Below are positions 49,130 to 62,200 of a DNA stretch of 64,000 nucleotides, one piece after another. The DNA is from Klebsormidium nitens. Lineage: Eukaryota > Streptophyta > Klebsormidiophyceae > Klebsormidiales > Klebsormidiaceae. The DNA is taken from positions 204,904 through 268,903 of the forward strand of contig DF236984.1 in the NCBI GenBank assembly GCA_000708835.1, in the 5' to 3' direction. The position numbers and the translations under genes were made by a program. Each line of letters opens with the position of its first letter. Within the stretch, counting starts at the first letter, position 1. The notes beneath the pieces were generated by a model that searched no databases, had not been told where the DNA came from, and saw only the letters and a program-made list of their open reading frames with translations.

Positions 49130-50056
49130 CCCGCCGTTGTCAAATTCTGAGCATCAGATTTCACACCTCTCCTTCCGCTCCCTCTTCTCTCTCGTCAGCG
49201 CTCCCGTTCTCCCAGTGCGCGCCACCAAAGCCAGGTCTCGGCCCTCTCAACAGCTCAAGTACTCCCAGTCCCGCGTCGCTTGAGTCAATAGCAAAGGTGA
49301 GTTACCAGCCGGCTTTGCGGGTTTGCTTCTACTCGCCAGCTTACAACTGTCATTGGATTCTGTCTAGGGAACAGTTGAACAGAAGGGGTCTGGTGGAGCT
49401 ATCGCGGTGTGGTCGTGGGGAGACTCGGCTTCCCCATAGACTTTCTGCTTGATTGCTTGGCTCAGGAAAGATGGTGCCTTGTTTCAGCGGCAGTCGCCAT
49501 TCTGCAGATTTTAATCAGTTTGTGGAGTAATTGCATCGGTTGTCTAGGCTGGTACCAGGTAGGTGCTTTGTGGGAGCTCACGTCAGGAACTATATTCACT
49601 GCATGGCTTGGCTGTTTGGAAGAGTCAGACAGGTTCTGTCGTGGTTCATGCGCTCCTAGTTACAGGCTTTAAAGTAGATGGTTTTAACTCTTGCCCAATT
49701 CACCTAAAAGGGCCCCAGGCTTAAAACTTCAGCCTTTCATTTCTGAACCTCGGACATTGAATGGATCAGTACTTCAGTCTGCCCGTCTCAGCGCGGATTG
49801 ACATCCTTCCAGGCTGCTCAAATGACATTTGTCCAGAAGCTCTGTTGGTAAATTAATAAAATCTGGCCTGCATAAGGCTTGCATGGTACTTCGACCAATT
49901 TTCAACCACCATCTTTTGACCATTCATGTACCTTAGGGGCTGCAAGTCTCTGCCTCCCCGCGGTCTTGTCGAGGATGCATCAGTGGATTGAGCTCAAGCC
50001 TTCTCCCGTGCATCAAATGTCTTCCTGACAGCTGTCTTTCGCCCCTCCTCCCGCAG

Positions 50057-51422
50057 ATGGCCCGCTCCCTCGTCGCCCTGACCGCCATCCTGGCAGTCGC
50101 CAGCTGCATCGCCAGCTCGGAAGCGGCCGCGACCGCGCCGCAGACCGTCGCATTTCTCCACAACGTCACCACACAGACCCAGCAGCTCCAGCCCACTGCA
50201 GACTCGATCACCCTGCAGACCGGGGTACTCCTCGTCATTGGCCAGGGCCCCTACCGCGATATTATCGTCGGCCTTACCAACATCATTCAAACGGAGACTG
50301 ATTTCTTGGTGAGTATTTCTCGGGCTAATCGCCTGGGCTTGCATGCCGTTCGCTGCTTCACAAGCGGGAAGGGTCAGACGCCCTCGTTCTTAGTGACTCT
50401 GCATGGGCCTCTGATAGTCGTGAGAAAGTGAGTAGCTTACATACGCTCTGCTTTTGCGGGAATCTCCCAGTCTCTCACTGATCATATAGCATGTCCCCAG
50501 GGTTGACGTATGGAAGCTGAAAACGTGTTTCTGCTCTGTCCCACTGAAAAACTGGAGGTCTCTTTGAAGCCGTGTTTGTATCTTTGAGCGCTTGGGTTTG
50601 ATAAAATCAATGCTTTCAGAAGTCCAATCCCCATTAAGCTCGCGTTGCATTCCTCAGTGCTGAGCTAAAACCCGGCCTCTAAGGGGCGACTTCGTTGCCA
50701 AGCGAGACATCAAGAGACGTCACATTCCATTCGCTCCTCTGAAGTCCTGTTGAACTCTAGGTACTATTTCCAGTTGCAGCCAGTTTCATGTTTCCATCCT
50801 TCAAGACATCCGTCGTTATTCACCTTTGAAGTAAGGATTAAAACAAAAAGGTGACGAAAACACTGGGAAGTTTAAGCAGATTCAGCGTTCGTGAAGGACC
50901 CTTGCGTGTTACATCTAGAACTACTGTTTGTGCAAGCCGGCCCCTCAACCCCGCCGAACATGTTGCAAACTGCTCTTGACCCACTCGTAAACACCTAACC
51001 CTGCCACCCTAGAGCTATCTAACAAAACAGAAAAGCCCAGCTCTGATAGTTGCCCCGCGTCTCTCCCTTATGCAGCAAAAGCTCCGGGGACGGGCACCCT
51101 CCCCGCTGCCGACCAGACCAGCATCTACAACGCGTTCCGCGACTTCGTCCGCGTGCAACAGACACTGCTCAACACGCTCATCAACAGAGCGGCGCTCTTC
51201 AAGACTGCGCCCTTCATTGGCGAGCCCATGGTTACGGTGCTCACCCAATCGCAAAACTCGTTCGACAGGCTCGCATTCTCGCTGATCGACCTGTGCCCAA
51301 CTAAGGCGACGGACTTGCGAGTTCTGGCAGGTGGCCTGAGCGGGACCTATAAATCGGCGATTGAAAATTACGCAGGGCTTAGTCTCGGCGGTAACCGCAA
51401 GCTGCTTAACGTGGCGGCCTAG
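50057..51422 (+). CDS. Small secreted protein, paralog 2 (possibly HsbA-like)
   Basis: Exons are 50057-50312 and 51076-51422, joined in phase 1 by a GTATTT donor and TATGCAG acceptor, giving 200 residues. The signal peptide (MARSLVALTAILAVASCIA) and mature region (NVTTQTQQLQPTADSITLQ, VIGQGPY, LPAADQTSIYNAFRDFV, LFKTAPFIGEPMVTVL, GGNRKLLNVAA) align with paralog 1 along the whole length. A second possible donor after 50308 (GTGAGT) is stronger but puts exon 2 out of frame. The ATG lies immediately after the acceptor of a 5'-UTR intron, as in paralog 1. The protein should enter the secretory pathway; no catalytic motif is visible. A cell-wall or surface role is an inference. Confidence 0.75.
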
Positions 51423-53294
51423 AAACGTGCGGCTCCCAGTACTACGTGTGTGTAGTCGACAAGAGGTTGTGAGGGTTGGCACTATTGGGAAAAGAGTCTA
51501 CGCAATATGTATATAAGGCTTAACAATCTTTTGTGAGGAAGGAAGTATGAGATAAGCTGCAGCGTCCGTGTGGTAAGAAGTACGTCAAATCAAAGGTTCG
51601 CTTTGAGCAGGAATCGAAGCGGCGGAATTGCCACTAGCAAGTGTCACGGTAGTCAAAAAGGTAGTATATTCGGCCACATATAAACAAATCTAGATGTGGA
51701 GCGAACTTAAAAGTTGTGCGCCATATTGGACTTCAAAACTCCAACGAAGGGTGTGTAACATACCAGAATTTTGTGTACCCCTCGCGAACAATAAATATGA
51801 AAGATTCGAGGCAGCTGTGGTACGTGGGCTCTTGAAAACGGATTGACATACATCTCTGCTCTGCCCGGTTGCGTGTTATGACTCTCGTAGCCGGTATGTG
51901 CTATGATATCCTGTAAGTGCACGTCACATTATTACAATCAGTCACATGATAAACGACTTTTCATCAATCTGATTGTCGGAGGATTATCTTTGATACATCA
52001 TATTGCCAAACTCGATCTGACGCGGGTATGTCGCGGCGTTCAATACATCGCTGACGAGGCAGACTCTGCCAAAGCACCAAAAGTTGCTTGTCCAGGCAGT
52101 GAATAAGTATACGTCTCAGTCTGTAGGCTGCTTTTTCAACATCTCAGCGCATGCTCCGCTGTGACGTTTTTGGAGTACCAGGTCGGGATTTAGAATTGCA
52201 GACACCAAAAGCTACTAAGATTGTAACAAGTGCTTAGCAAACGACAGAACCCGGGGCCAGACACACAGCGCGCACCTTTCCTCTTATTCGCTCCGACTAT
52301 AACTTAAACTTTTCAGGCTTTTGTTTGCAAAACGCACATGATGGCTGGACAAATTGCTTGCTGGCAGCGGCAGCTTTACACTCAGCCTGGCTAGCGCCGC
52401 AGTCCGACGGACCATATAGTACCGTCGTGCTTTCGTGATTTGTGGCACGTCCGAGGTGGATACAGCCGCGCGCGCCACCCGCGCGCCTGCACGTTTGGAG
52501 TACGTCGCCGTTGCGCCGCTAGCAGGTTTAATTAAAACCGGTATGCTTGGTAGATGGATCTATATTTCCGACTCAGTCGCGTACGTTCTCTGCATGCATG
52601 CATCCTCATATTGCGTCACGCTTAGGCTTTTCAAGATCACTGAGGTTTTGAGTGCATCTGAGCGGTACTTCATCTAAAACCGGCTCATTTGAGGACGAAC
52701 CGTTTGCATAGGAGACTTCAAGCCAACTGTATTGGAACTTGATATACCACAATCAACTTGAGCACTTTGGATATAAAACCGTGACCAACGTACTGAGCAA
52801 CTCGAGACCGTACTGCAATGTACATTTGATCGGTCGGGCCCGACTGCCAGTTAGCACATTCTTCTATCATTGCTGAATCCATACCGCACTGATCAAGTTC
52901 CATCGCACCTTGGGAGGCGGCCCGGTTTGCAGTGCAGCCCCTTGCCAGATCGTCTATCTAGTCTACAATCGCTTCGTGCTAACTCAAAGTGTGTAGACTC
53001 TTACTGTCTCTAGTTGAGAGCCGCGCGTTGGCGGCGTTTTGCGACATCGGTTGGAGCACGCGCGCTGGCAATCGTGAGGCCGTACGCGACTTCTAGATTC
53101 CTCACTTCTCATGAGTCAATGATCTCGTTGACCTTGGCTGCTCGCTGTATGCTCCCATCAATGAAAATATGCCGCTGAATCAAAGAATATCTAATGTACA
53201 ATTGGATCTGGATTGACCCCCATTGCATAGCGATTTCGGTCTATTTGGAAGTCAAGAGATTCGAGTAACCGCGCGTTCAACTGTTCAACACTGC
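51423..53294. other. Intergenic region, nothing recognised
   Basis: Convergent 3' flanks of secreted paralog 2 and the dehydrogenase gene. AT-rich segments and short spurious frames only; no RNA gene or transposon features seen. Confidence 0.4.
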
Positions 53295-56200
53295 TCAAAA
53301 TTCCAACGTGACGGGGGGCAGCCAGCCCACCGGATGCTGCGTCGTACTGATTCCCCCTCCGTTAAACGTGTGGTAATTCAACACCACCAGATCTGTCGCG
53401 CCTTTCGTCTCCCCCCTGAACGTGAAAAACAAGCTGACGTTCCCCGGCCGTTGCGGCTCGCCCAGCATCCAAATCGACCGAGTGTCCGCATCGAAAACGC
53501 TCCGGGGCGGAAGGTCGTACACCGAGTTCGACGCGCGCGCGGCCCAGCCGTCTCTTCGCAGGGCCTTATCTTTATCATCGAAGACCGTAAGCTCGGAGAT
53601 GGACCACGTGGCGGGCGACGTGCCGGTTTGGAGGATCTTGAGGTAGCGCGCGCTGACTGGAGTCTTTAACTTGATGTCGACGAGGCCGGTAAACGAAGCG
53701 GAGACGTTGGCGGTCCCCGTTTGGGCGGTGGCGTATGGATACGTCGCCACCGACTGCGCATACGATATGTGGCCTTGTCAGAGGCTTGCGACCGGGCTCT
53801 TGCCAAATTTGACAGCTTTCGACGCTCACAAAGTGAGCAAAAGCGGAGAAAACTGGTCGACATTCCAGGCAATCCTCTTGGCTAGAGACTTCAAAGGTTT
53901 GAATTCTCGTTCCAAGCTTCTGGCTCGTGCCCTTGAAGCGAACCCCCGGCGCTTCAAAAAGGATTACTAAACTGCTGATGATCAATCGAAGCAGTTGTCA
54001 CCCACCCCGCGTCCTCGCAGAGTCGACGTACGATCTTCACTCTTCATTCCGCCTCAGATTTACGCAAAAATGGAAAGCAAGTGCTTTTCCGAGAACCCCA
54101 AAGGAGGAAGAAGCACGAGACTTACGAAAGCGAGCGGAACGAGGCTCGGGTTCCCCCACGTGACACCGTCCAGTGACGCGTAAAGCATGTAGCCGCGGCA
54201 GTAGTCGAAGGGCCGCCGGCCCGGATCCAGTAAGACGCGCGACACCGTCTGTGCGGCCTTCATGTCAACCTGCGGAAGTTTCAAAATCTCGGCTCGAAAG
54301 CTTTCTTTCTGGGCGGGCGTTTTGGACGGGGGATGGGTCAGTCCTCCGGCGACCAGAGAGCAGTCGAGGGTGTTGACTCCGTCGCTCGAACCAATTGGAA
54401 GATGAATCGCAAGTTTTCGTGAGAAGTCTTCAGAAGCAGGTGCACGAGTATACCCTCAGACACGTATCCTTTTTGAGGTGGCGATGAGAAGTTTCGAAGT
54501 CAAGGTGATGTGAGCACAAAATCAGTCCGAAACTATCAAAAAAGGAGGCAACCGACCTCAACAGCACGACAGGGGAAGCGGGATAAAATAGACACGCCTG
54601 ATCGCTAGATTTCTCAATCTGACGCTTTTCAGCTTGGTGGCTACTCCACTTGTACTGAGCTTTTTGAATTCTGGTTCACAAGAATCAGGCTAAACGGGCG
54701 ACACCGCCTGCGAAGGTTTTCATGGCCGCTTGCCGAAGCTTGCAGTTTGCGACATGCGATATTTTGAAGGCTATCCAACGGACTACAAGAGCTTTGAGAG
54801 CTCCAATGGGAAGAGAGCGAGTTCTGACCAGAAACCACTGGTTCGTGTCCTCAATGGGCGCCACGAAGTCTGTGAACTCTTGCGGCGCAGTTGGTGTGAT
54901 CGGTACGGTCGCGATACGTCGGCCCTTGAGGGAGCCGATCCGCACGTCGACGTATGCGCGCTGCGAGCTGCGTAAGGATGGAAGCCAAGCTTGAGAAAAC
55001 GGTGTTTTTGACCTGAACGAGTCCTACGGGAACTAGACCAGAGAAGAAAGCTTCTCACATGACAAGCGCTGTGAAAGAGCTCGCGCGTGTTCCCTTGCTT
55101 CAAGGCCACACACTTTCAGAATTTGTCAACAGTGCGGCTGGTCCCCAAAACGCACGCTGTAAGGGGGAGACTAAAGCTGACGCGAAAGGCTTTCTCTTTC
55201 GTTTAGTCACAGAACGGGCATGCTGAGAGCATCAGCGGAGACTAAGGTGGAGACTCAAAGGTGTAAAACTGTCCGAGCTGGAATATACCTGTATGCGCGA
55301 ATGCGTATGGAATCGATGTTGAACAGGTTCCAGTTGTCGTATCGTAGCCAGTCCCCGTCGGTGATATTGTACACTTCGGTTTCACCCCCGACAGGGTCAG
55401 CCGTCGGCCGCTCCAGAAGGTATGGGCTGCTCTGCAGAGGCAGAACCGCTTGAAAATCAGGAGAAAGGAACGGACGGTTCTCTTCGTGAAGGAGATTCGC
55501 CGAGTTGAACTTTCCCAGAGAAAATAAAGGCCTGCAATCCGTTCGAAAAGCTTTGGAATCCGCCGGATACCTCTTTTTAGATGCTGAAGAACCGAAAGAG
55601 AGCTGCAAAATTGGCCTGATGAGAGGGCAGATAAGACTTTGAATGCGCAAATGCGAGAAACCTCTCGCTGTCCTCGTCACAAAGGCAAGGCCAACTAAAA
55701 CTAGTCATGGCTACTCATTGTTTGGCAGATATCTTTGGTGGCGGCATCGAGAAGAATTTGGCCACGTGCGGTGCAAAGCTCGTCTGCTAGCTAGGATGCA
55801 CACGGACGCGGCAAGAGATTGGCAACCAGCCGGACTATTGAAGATGTTGTTTTGAGACCAACCTTGTCATCGTAGAACTCTGTCTGCCAGACAGATGGCA
55901 TAATCTGGGACCACCCAATGCCAGTCAGCGGCGGTGCTCCGTTCAAGCCGCCGCTGCAATCAAAGTGGGTCCGAGTATAAGATCAAGAAAAGGGCGCTTA
56001 AATTTGAACGCAACCATTCAAACGCATATCTTGACCTCTGTCCTTTTTAAAGTCGTGTTCGTGTGAGGCAGGGCCGAGAAAAGAACGGGTCTGTGATGCT
56101 GAGAACGCTTCAAGCACTTTCGTGTGCGTTTTCTGGTTCTTTCTGATCCAGCAATAATGGCGATCCATCGTACACCTCAAGGGTTGTTTGTACTCGCGCA

Positions 56201-59200
56201 GCGTCTCAAGTCTGCGAATTCCAAACCCACCTCGGAACTTCCTTCAAGATCCAACTCAACTCAAGATCGAAGTCGGTCAATCTCAAGCTCATTCATGTCC
56301 AGATCAATCCAATCTGGGTCAAAACCTGTTTCAGAGCACTCGAGACCCGTGACAATCGATCGCTAAAGAAGGATCCGAAACGCTCACTGGTCCGGATAGA
56401 TCCCTTCCACAAGGTAGTAGAATTTCTCCCAGGAGTGCTCGTCAATCAGCGGTCCAAACGTGGCTTGGCAGTCGTAGTAGGTGATGCTGTTGTGCTCGTG
56501 GCACGGGGAACTGGGCGACGGGCAGTGGCCGAGACCGGGGATCACTTGCACCGTGCTGCAAGAGATGCCGCCGTCCTCGGTGCTGCCGTCTTCGGCGTCG
56601 AAGACGGCCACCTGCGGAAAAAGGATATATGCAGGAATTTCGACAAGAAAACCTATCGACCCAGTATCCCCTGTTTGGCCACAAATTCATGCGTGAAATC
56701 GGGTTACATGCACCGCGCGCGTGCTGCACAAATTGGGTGCGGCCATCCGTGTGCTACTGAGTTTCGCGTCGAAGAGGGCCACCTGCGGAGGATGCTTAAG
56801 GGGTTTTGACGGTCAAGTACATTGGAAGGAGCCGTTCTCAGCCGTACCGTCCCTGGCGTTAAGAGACGGCTACCGGTAGGAAGGTCGACCTGCGGCGTAT
56901 CGTGTCTTCGTAGACTTTTTCGGGCAACAGTCAAATTAACCTTTCTTTCGCAGAAGAGGAGAGAGAAACTTTTGAAATCACAAGTTTGCGTTGCAGCTTT
57001 TCCTCAAATTGTGAAAGAACCGGTCGCCGCAACACCTGAAACTGTTTCAGTTCACCCAATGTGTTGCTGACGACGACTAGCGCGCCTGCTTCCTCGGAAA
57101 GTATTGACCGATATGGAATTGAGCTACAACGTTTCGAAGGTGGATGTACCAATACGAAGATAGGAACTGTGGATGGACGAGAGGGGGGGCGACCCATGAT
57201 CGGCTTACCTTGAAGTCAACCTCGTCGCCCCACGTAAACACCCCCCCCTGCGGCGGGAAGACCACACGCACGTCCGGCGCAGTGTTCCCCTCAGATGCCA
57301 CGTCGACGGGAATGGTGCACGACTTGGTGCTGGCCGCGGTGGTAATGGTCAGCGTTGCCACGTGGACGCCGGCAACGGTGTACACGTAGTGCGGGTGCGG
57401 CTCGTACGTGTCGACCGTTCCGTTGGAGTTGAAGTCCCACGCGAAAGTCATGTCGAGGCCGTCGCTGCGGAAAGGTGACGTCGAAATCGTCAGGAAAGCG
57501 TGGATTGGGTCTGAGGGAAAAAAAATTAGAGCCTCATATTGAAGCGTCCTTCAAAGTTGCGCATAACCTGAGAACAAACCTGATTTTCTGACGCACTAAA
57601 TTTTGGGACGTCTGCGCGCTTGAAAAGTTTCAGGAACAAGCCTCGGAGCCTCAATCTTCACCTAGAATATGTATCTCAAAGCGATCTGATAGTTGAGCCC
57701 GAAAGCTTGACAGAGGACGAAGAGAGGTTGCGCCGCGCGTCTCAGGCTGCGCTTGTGCTCCAATCGAACCACAAGCTCGCACACCCAATTCTTGCAAAGC
57801 ATGAGCAACCAGGATCTTTGATGAATTCCGCACATCCCTGAACCAGAAGATTCAGATGCACAAAGGGGCAGAGAAAGCCTCTGTCTATTTAGATCAAAAC
57901 AGCTGATACAGCGTGCTTCGCTCCGGCATCGCCCCAGCTGCAAAACTCTATCAGGCAGTACTCCTGCAGCTCCTTACACGTTGCTCAATCGCCATCAACG
58001 GGGAAGGGTCCTCGCAACCGCTCCAGATTATTTCAGTTGACGATTACCAATTCCGTAAATCCGGTTTCGCGATCGTGTTCCATCTTTTGAAACAGCGCGG
58101 AACCTCCACAAAATTCCTACACCCTGCTGGGATCAGTCGTTATCCTCTGGAAGGATCTGTGCTAAAACCTGGTGATTTGCGCGCTAAACCCGCTTAAATT
58201 TTTGCCTCATTCACTTCCTTGACGAGTTCGTGAAACCAACATCAAGCTGCCGCGGTCCGTAGACATGTTTCAAATTCTCAAAGAGGTGAAATTTAGAATA
58301 TTGCTAAACCCTGCTGAATCTCTCGCTAACCCCGCTGAAACCCTCCCAAACCCACCTGGTTGACGAGCCCCAACTCGTAAACCCGACCTCGAGCGGTCGC
58401 GGCCCCGCGAGCGGCGTTCCGTACACCTGGCAGTGGATCGGACTGGCGACGCCCATGTAGCGTAACCGGCTTAAGCGGGCGCCTTTTAGGTCGAAACCCT
58501 GGCCGAACTCAACTATGTACAGAGACCCATCGGGGGCGACCTCGATGTCCATGGGAGATAACCAGGTGAAGCTGGTGAAGGCCGGGGTGACGGAGAGGAT
58601 GTTGGCGTTCTCGTCGAATTTGAGCAGCCGGATCTGGTCCCTGGACGGAAAGAGAAGATCGGGCGGGTGAGATGTACTAAAGGAAAGGGATCCACATTGC
58701 TTTGTAATTAAGCTGAAAATTTCGAGAAACCTCTACGAGAGCGGAAGTCGTGTGGAATCCAAGTAAGGTGAAACGGAGAAGAGACTAAACTGGGACCAAT
58801 CGGCGTTGAACGTATCTTAAAGAACCTCCTGCGAAAGATCTCGAAAATTTCCTCAAATCCGAAGCTTTTGAACTTATCTCCAGCACCACCACTACGATCA
58901 TGCATGCTGGCACTGAGGCACACAGGAAACCCTTGTTTCATTACAAATCTTGAACGATCTTGCCGCGAATCGCCCGTAATCAACTCACATCTTAGAAATT
59001 CCACTATGGGCCTGCCCGCTTCACACAATTTCATAGTACCTCTGCGGAATGAAGTGACTATCTCCCCTGGAGAATGTCTCGACAGGATGAACTACCAAAA
59101 CCTGCAACATTCGTACTTGCTTGCAAGGTGAACCGGTCTGCAACCCACCTGAACCAGTCGGCCGCGAACAGAGTGTTGTCGAAATACGGAGGCAGTCGGT

Positions 59201-62200
59201 AGGGCGCCCCGGGCGCGATGAACGGGTGGTCGTACCGGTAGAAGAACGGTGCGACAATGCAGCGACCGGCCGCTTTGCTGGGATCTGCCGCGTCGAACTG
59301 CGGCCAGTCTTTGCTGGGGCCGTAGTTGTAATACACCATGGCAGGCCGAGACGGCGGCAGTCCTGTAAGAATCAGACTCTCAAGTTTTATGAAAAGTCTT
59401 CAACATTGAAAGCGAAAACATTCGAAGCAGAACTCTCAAGAGATGGCCTCTTGAGTAGATGGGGCTCCAGAAGTCTCCGTCAGCTTTCGGTTCACATGAA
59501 GTCACTGGATGGTGAAGCTTTTCGTCTTTTCCAAAGTAAAAGGCGACAGGGAGACGTTGATCTGCCCTGTGGACCGGCCAGCTCTACGAGCCCAAGATAC
59601 TTTCGCACTGCCAGTGATCCCCGCACTTTTCTGTCATTAGGAAGTGAGTAGGACTGTTTTCGTCACAACTTTCTTCCAAAACCCTATGTGTTTCAAGCTC
59701 CTTTGCAAGGAGAAGTAGAGCTGCACATCTTCACAACAAGGGACAGCCTCGCTTAGCACCTTTCGGAAGGGCTTTCGCAAGGCTTCTCCGTTCTGACTCC
59801 CTGAAAAGAAAGCAGCAACTCACCTGTCTTGGCCCCGTTGTTGTTCGGAGATAAATTGCTCGGGTTCTCGCAGTCGAACGGCACGCCCGTACTCTGCTGC
59901 GTTGAATAGTCAAACTTCACATACGGCAGATTCGGCCCAATGCAATACGGCCAGCCGTAGTTCCCCGGTTCGTCGAATTTGAGCTGGTTGATTTCGTCCA
60001 TTCCCAGGGGTCCGCGAGCGGGGTTGGGCGCGGTCTCGTCCGGGCCGACGTCGCCCCAGTATAGGTTATTGGTGTGCGGGTCGATGGAGAAGCGGAACGG
60101 ATTGCGCACGCCCATCGCGTATATCTCCGGCCTGCGCAATAGCACATGTCTTCTCAGAGGAGTGCGAAAGTCTGGTTAGCGGGTTGATGGGGTGACGTCG
60201 GCCCGGACGAGATCGCGGAGGGGATTGATTTCCACGCCCATCGCGTATATTTCCGGCCTGCGAACCAACAGCTGGATAGCTTTTAAAATGAATCAAAGTT
60301 TTTCGGTGTGCGGTTTGATGCAGAAGGGGAACGGGTCGCGCGCACGCCCATCGCATATATCTCTGGCCTGCGGACCGACAGATTGCAAGCAGGAAAGTAG
60401 ATATGCTTGGAATGCGGGGTTTGATGGGGAAGCGGGACGGGTTACTGCGAATGCTCATCGCGTATGACTCCGCCTTGTCGAGGGGGGAATACTTACGAGT
60501 TGAAAAGGGCCGAGATTGCACATCAAAGTTCTTTACAGTTGCCTCAGCTGAGGTGAAAAGGTCAACCGAACTTCACGAGCAAGTACTAGCGAGAGCAGAG
60601 GAGTAAGAAGGCTGGCTCGGAGTCAAATTGGCCGGTTGATTCTTCTGCACTTTTATCAACACTCCCTTTCAGGGACACCCCTTATTCGTTCTCAAAATTT
60701 ACGAACCTCGCTTTCGCCCAACACGCTTGTCTCGGATTAGTTGCAAAATCGCAGTGACTCTTCTTGGAGATCGCTGCGTACAGATCCTCTGCACTCAGCG
60801 TCCAGTTATCCGCCTAATCAGTCCTACGCAACAGCCTGAGATTTTCACAACCTGAAAAGTATCAACGACAACTCAAGGAGGACCAAACAGGAAAGATGTG
60901 CTGACCTGTGCAAGTCGTCCCCTGGAAACAGGTTGTTGGGCGGGATCTCGTAGCCGTCCTCGGTTGGCCTGATCCGGTTGATGGCCCCTCGGAGGTCGTT
61001 CGTGTTGGCCGCAGACTTTTGCGAGTCGAGCACGTAGAACCCTGGGCGGTCGTCGGTGGGCGCCCAGCCGCTGCAAAAGACACCGTGACATATTCAGATA
61101 CAAAGTTTGATGACGTCATTCAGCGTCAGCATGACGTCATCAAAAGTGGGCATTAGCTCACGTAGAAACCCGGGCGGTCGTCGGTGGGCGCCCAGCCGCT
61201 GCAGAAAGAAAACCGGGACAACTTCAGATACGAATTGCGTTGACGTCGTCTGGTGTCAGCATGATGTCATCAAATGTCAGCAGTGGTGTACGCAGGAACG
61301 CGGGCGGTCGACGGTGGGCGCCCAGCTGCTGCAAAACAAAAAACGAGACGATAAACGATGACGTCGTTCACTAAGCAATGGTTGCACGAAAGCCCGGGCG
61401 GTCGTCGGTGGGCGTCCAGCCGGCTAACATAGAAACGGGAACGGATTTGCAAGATAGGTCCTAGATGATGACGTCACCCGGCGTAGGCAGTAGCGCACCC
61501 GAAGCCCGACGCTTATGTCCGGGGCTGCCCAGCTGAGACCGTACGCAGGCCGTCGATTTAGCAATCTTCGGGTCCGCCGTTTAAATGAGTTACCCGTTGT
61601 GAGAGCATGAGAATTTTTGAACCAGCTGTCTCGACGAAGTTGACCTCAACATGCAGCTTGGCTTCCGCTGGACTGCCAAGCCAGCCGCGATCTGAGAAAT
61701 GCAAAAGTGAAGTGCCCCAAAAGAGTTCAGGCTTCCGATTCCCCCGCTCTACTACGATCCATTCCTTTGGGAAGGGGTTTTTAAGAGACAGTGTGAAGTG
61801 AGCTTACGTCTGGTAGGTGTTATCGCCCACGCTGAGCAGCAGGTTGCCGTGCGAATCGAACTTGATGTTGCCCCCGCTATGGCAGCACGCCAGCCGCTGC
61901 GAACGAAAGGGACAAAGGCCTTTTTATAACGTAGAACAAGAAGACGAAATGTCTGGAATGTTGCGGCGGCCCTAAAAAACGCAAGCAGGAACGCCCTCTT
62001 TTCATTACTTCGAACGCAGAATGAGGTCGTCCGTACCTCTTTCTTTTTCTTTCGGTGACTGCAGCTTGTACTGTTCGCTTTACACCACTCGCTCTATTCG
62101 TCGGGTTGCTTTCACGCTTCTTCTTTCTGCTCCATCTAGAATCCCGTGGGCTCTATCCTTTTCTTCCAGAAAGCCGGGAAGCAGTAAAAAGAACGAGAAA

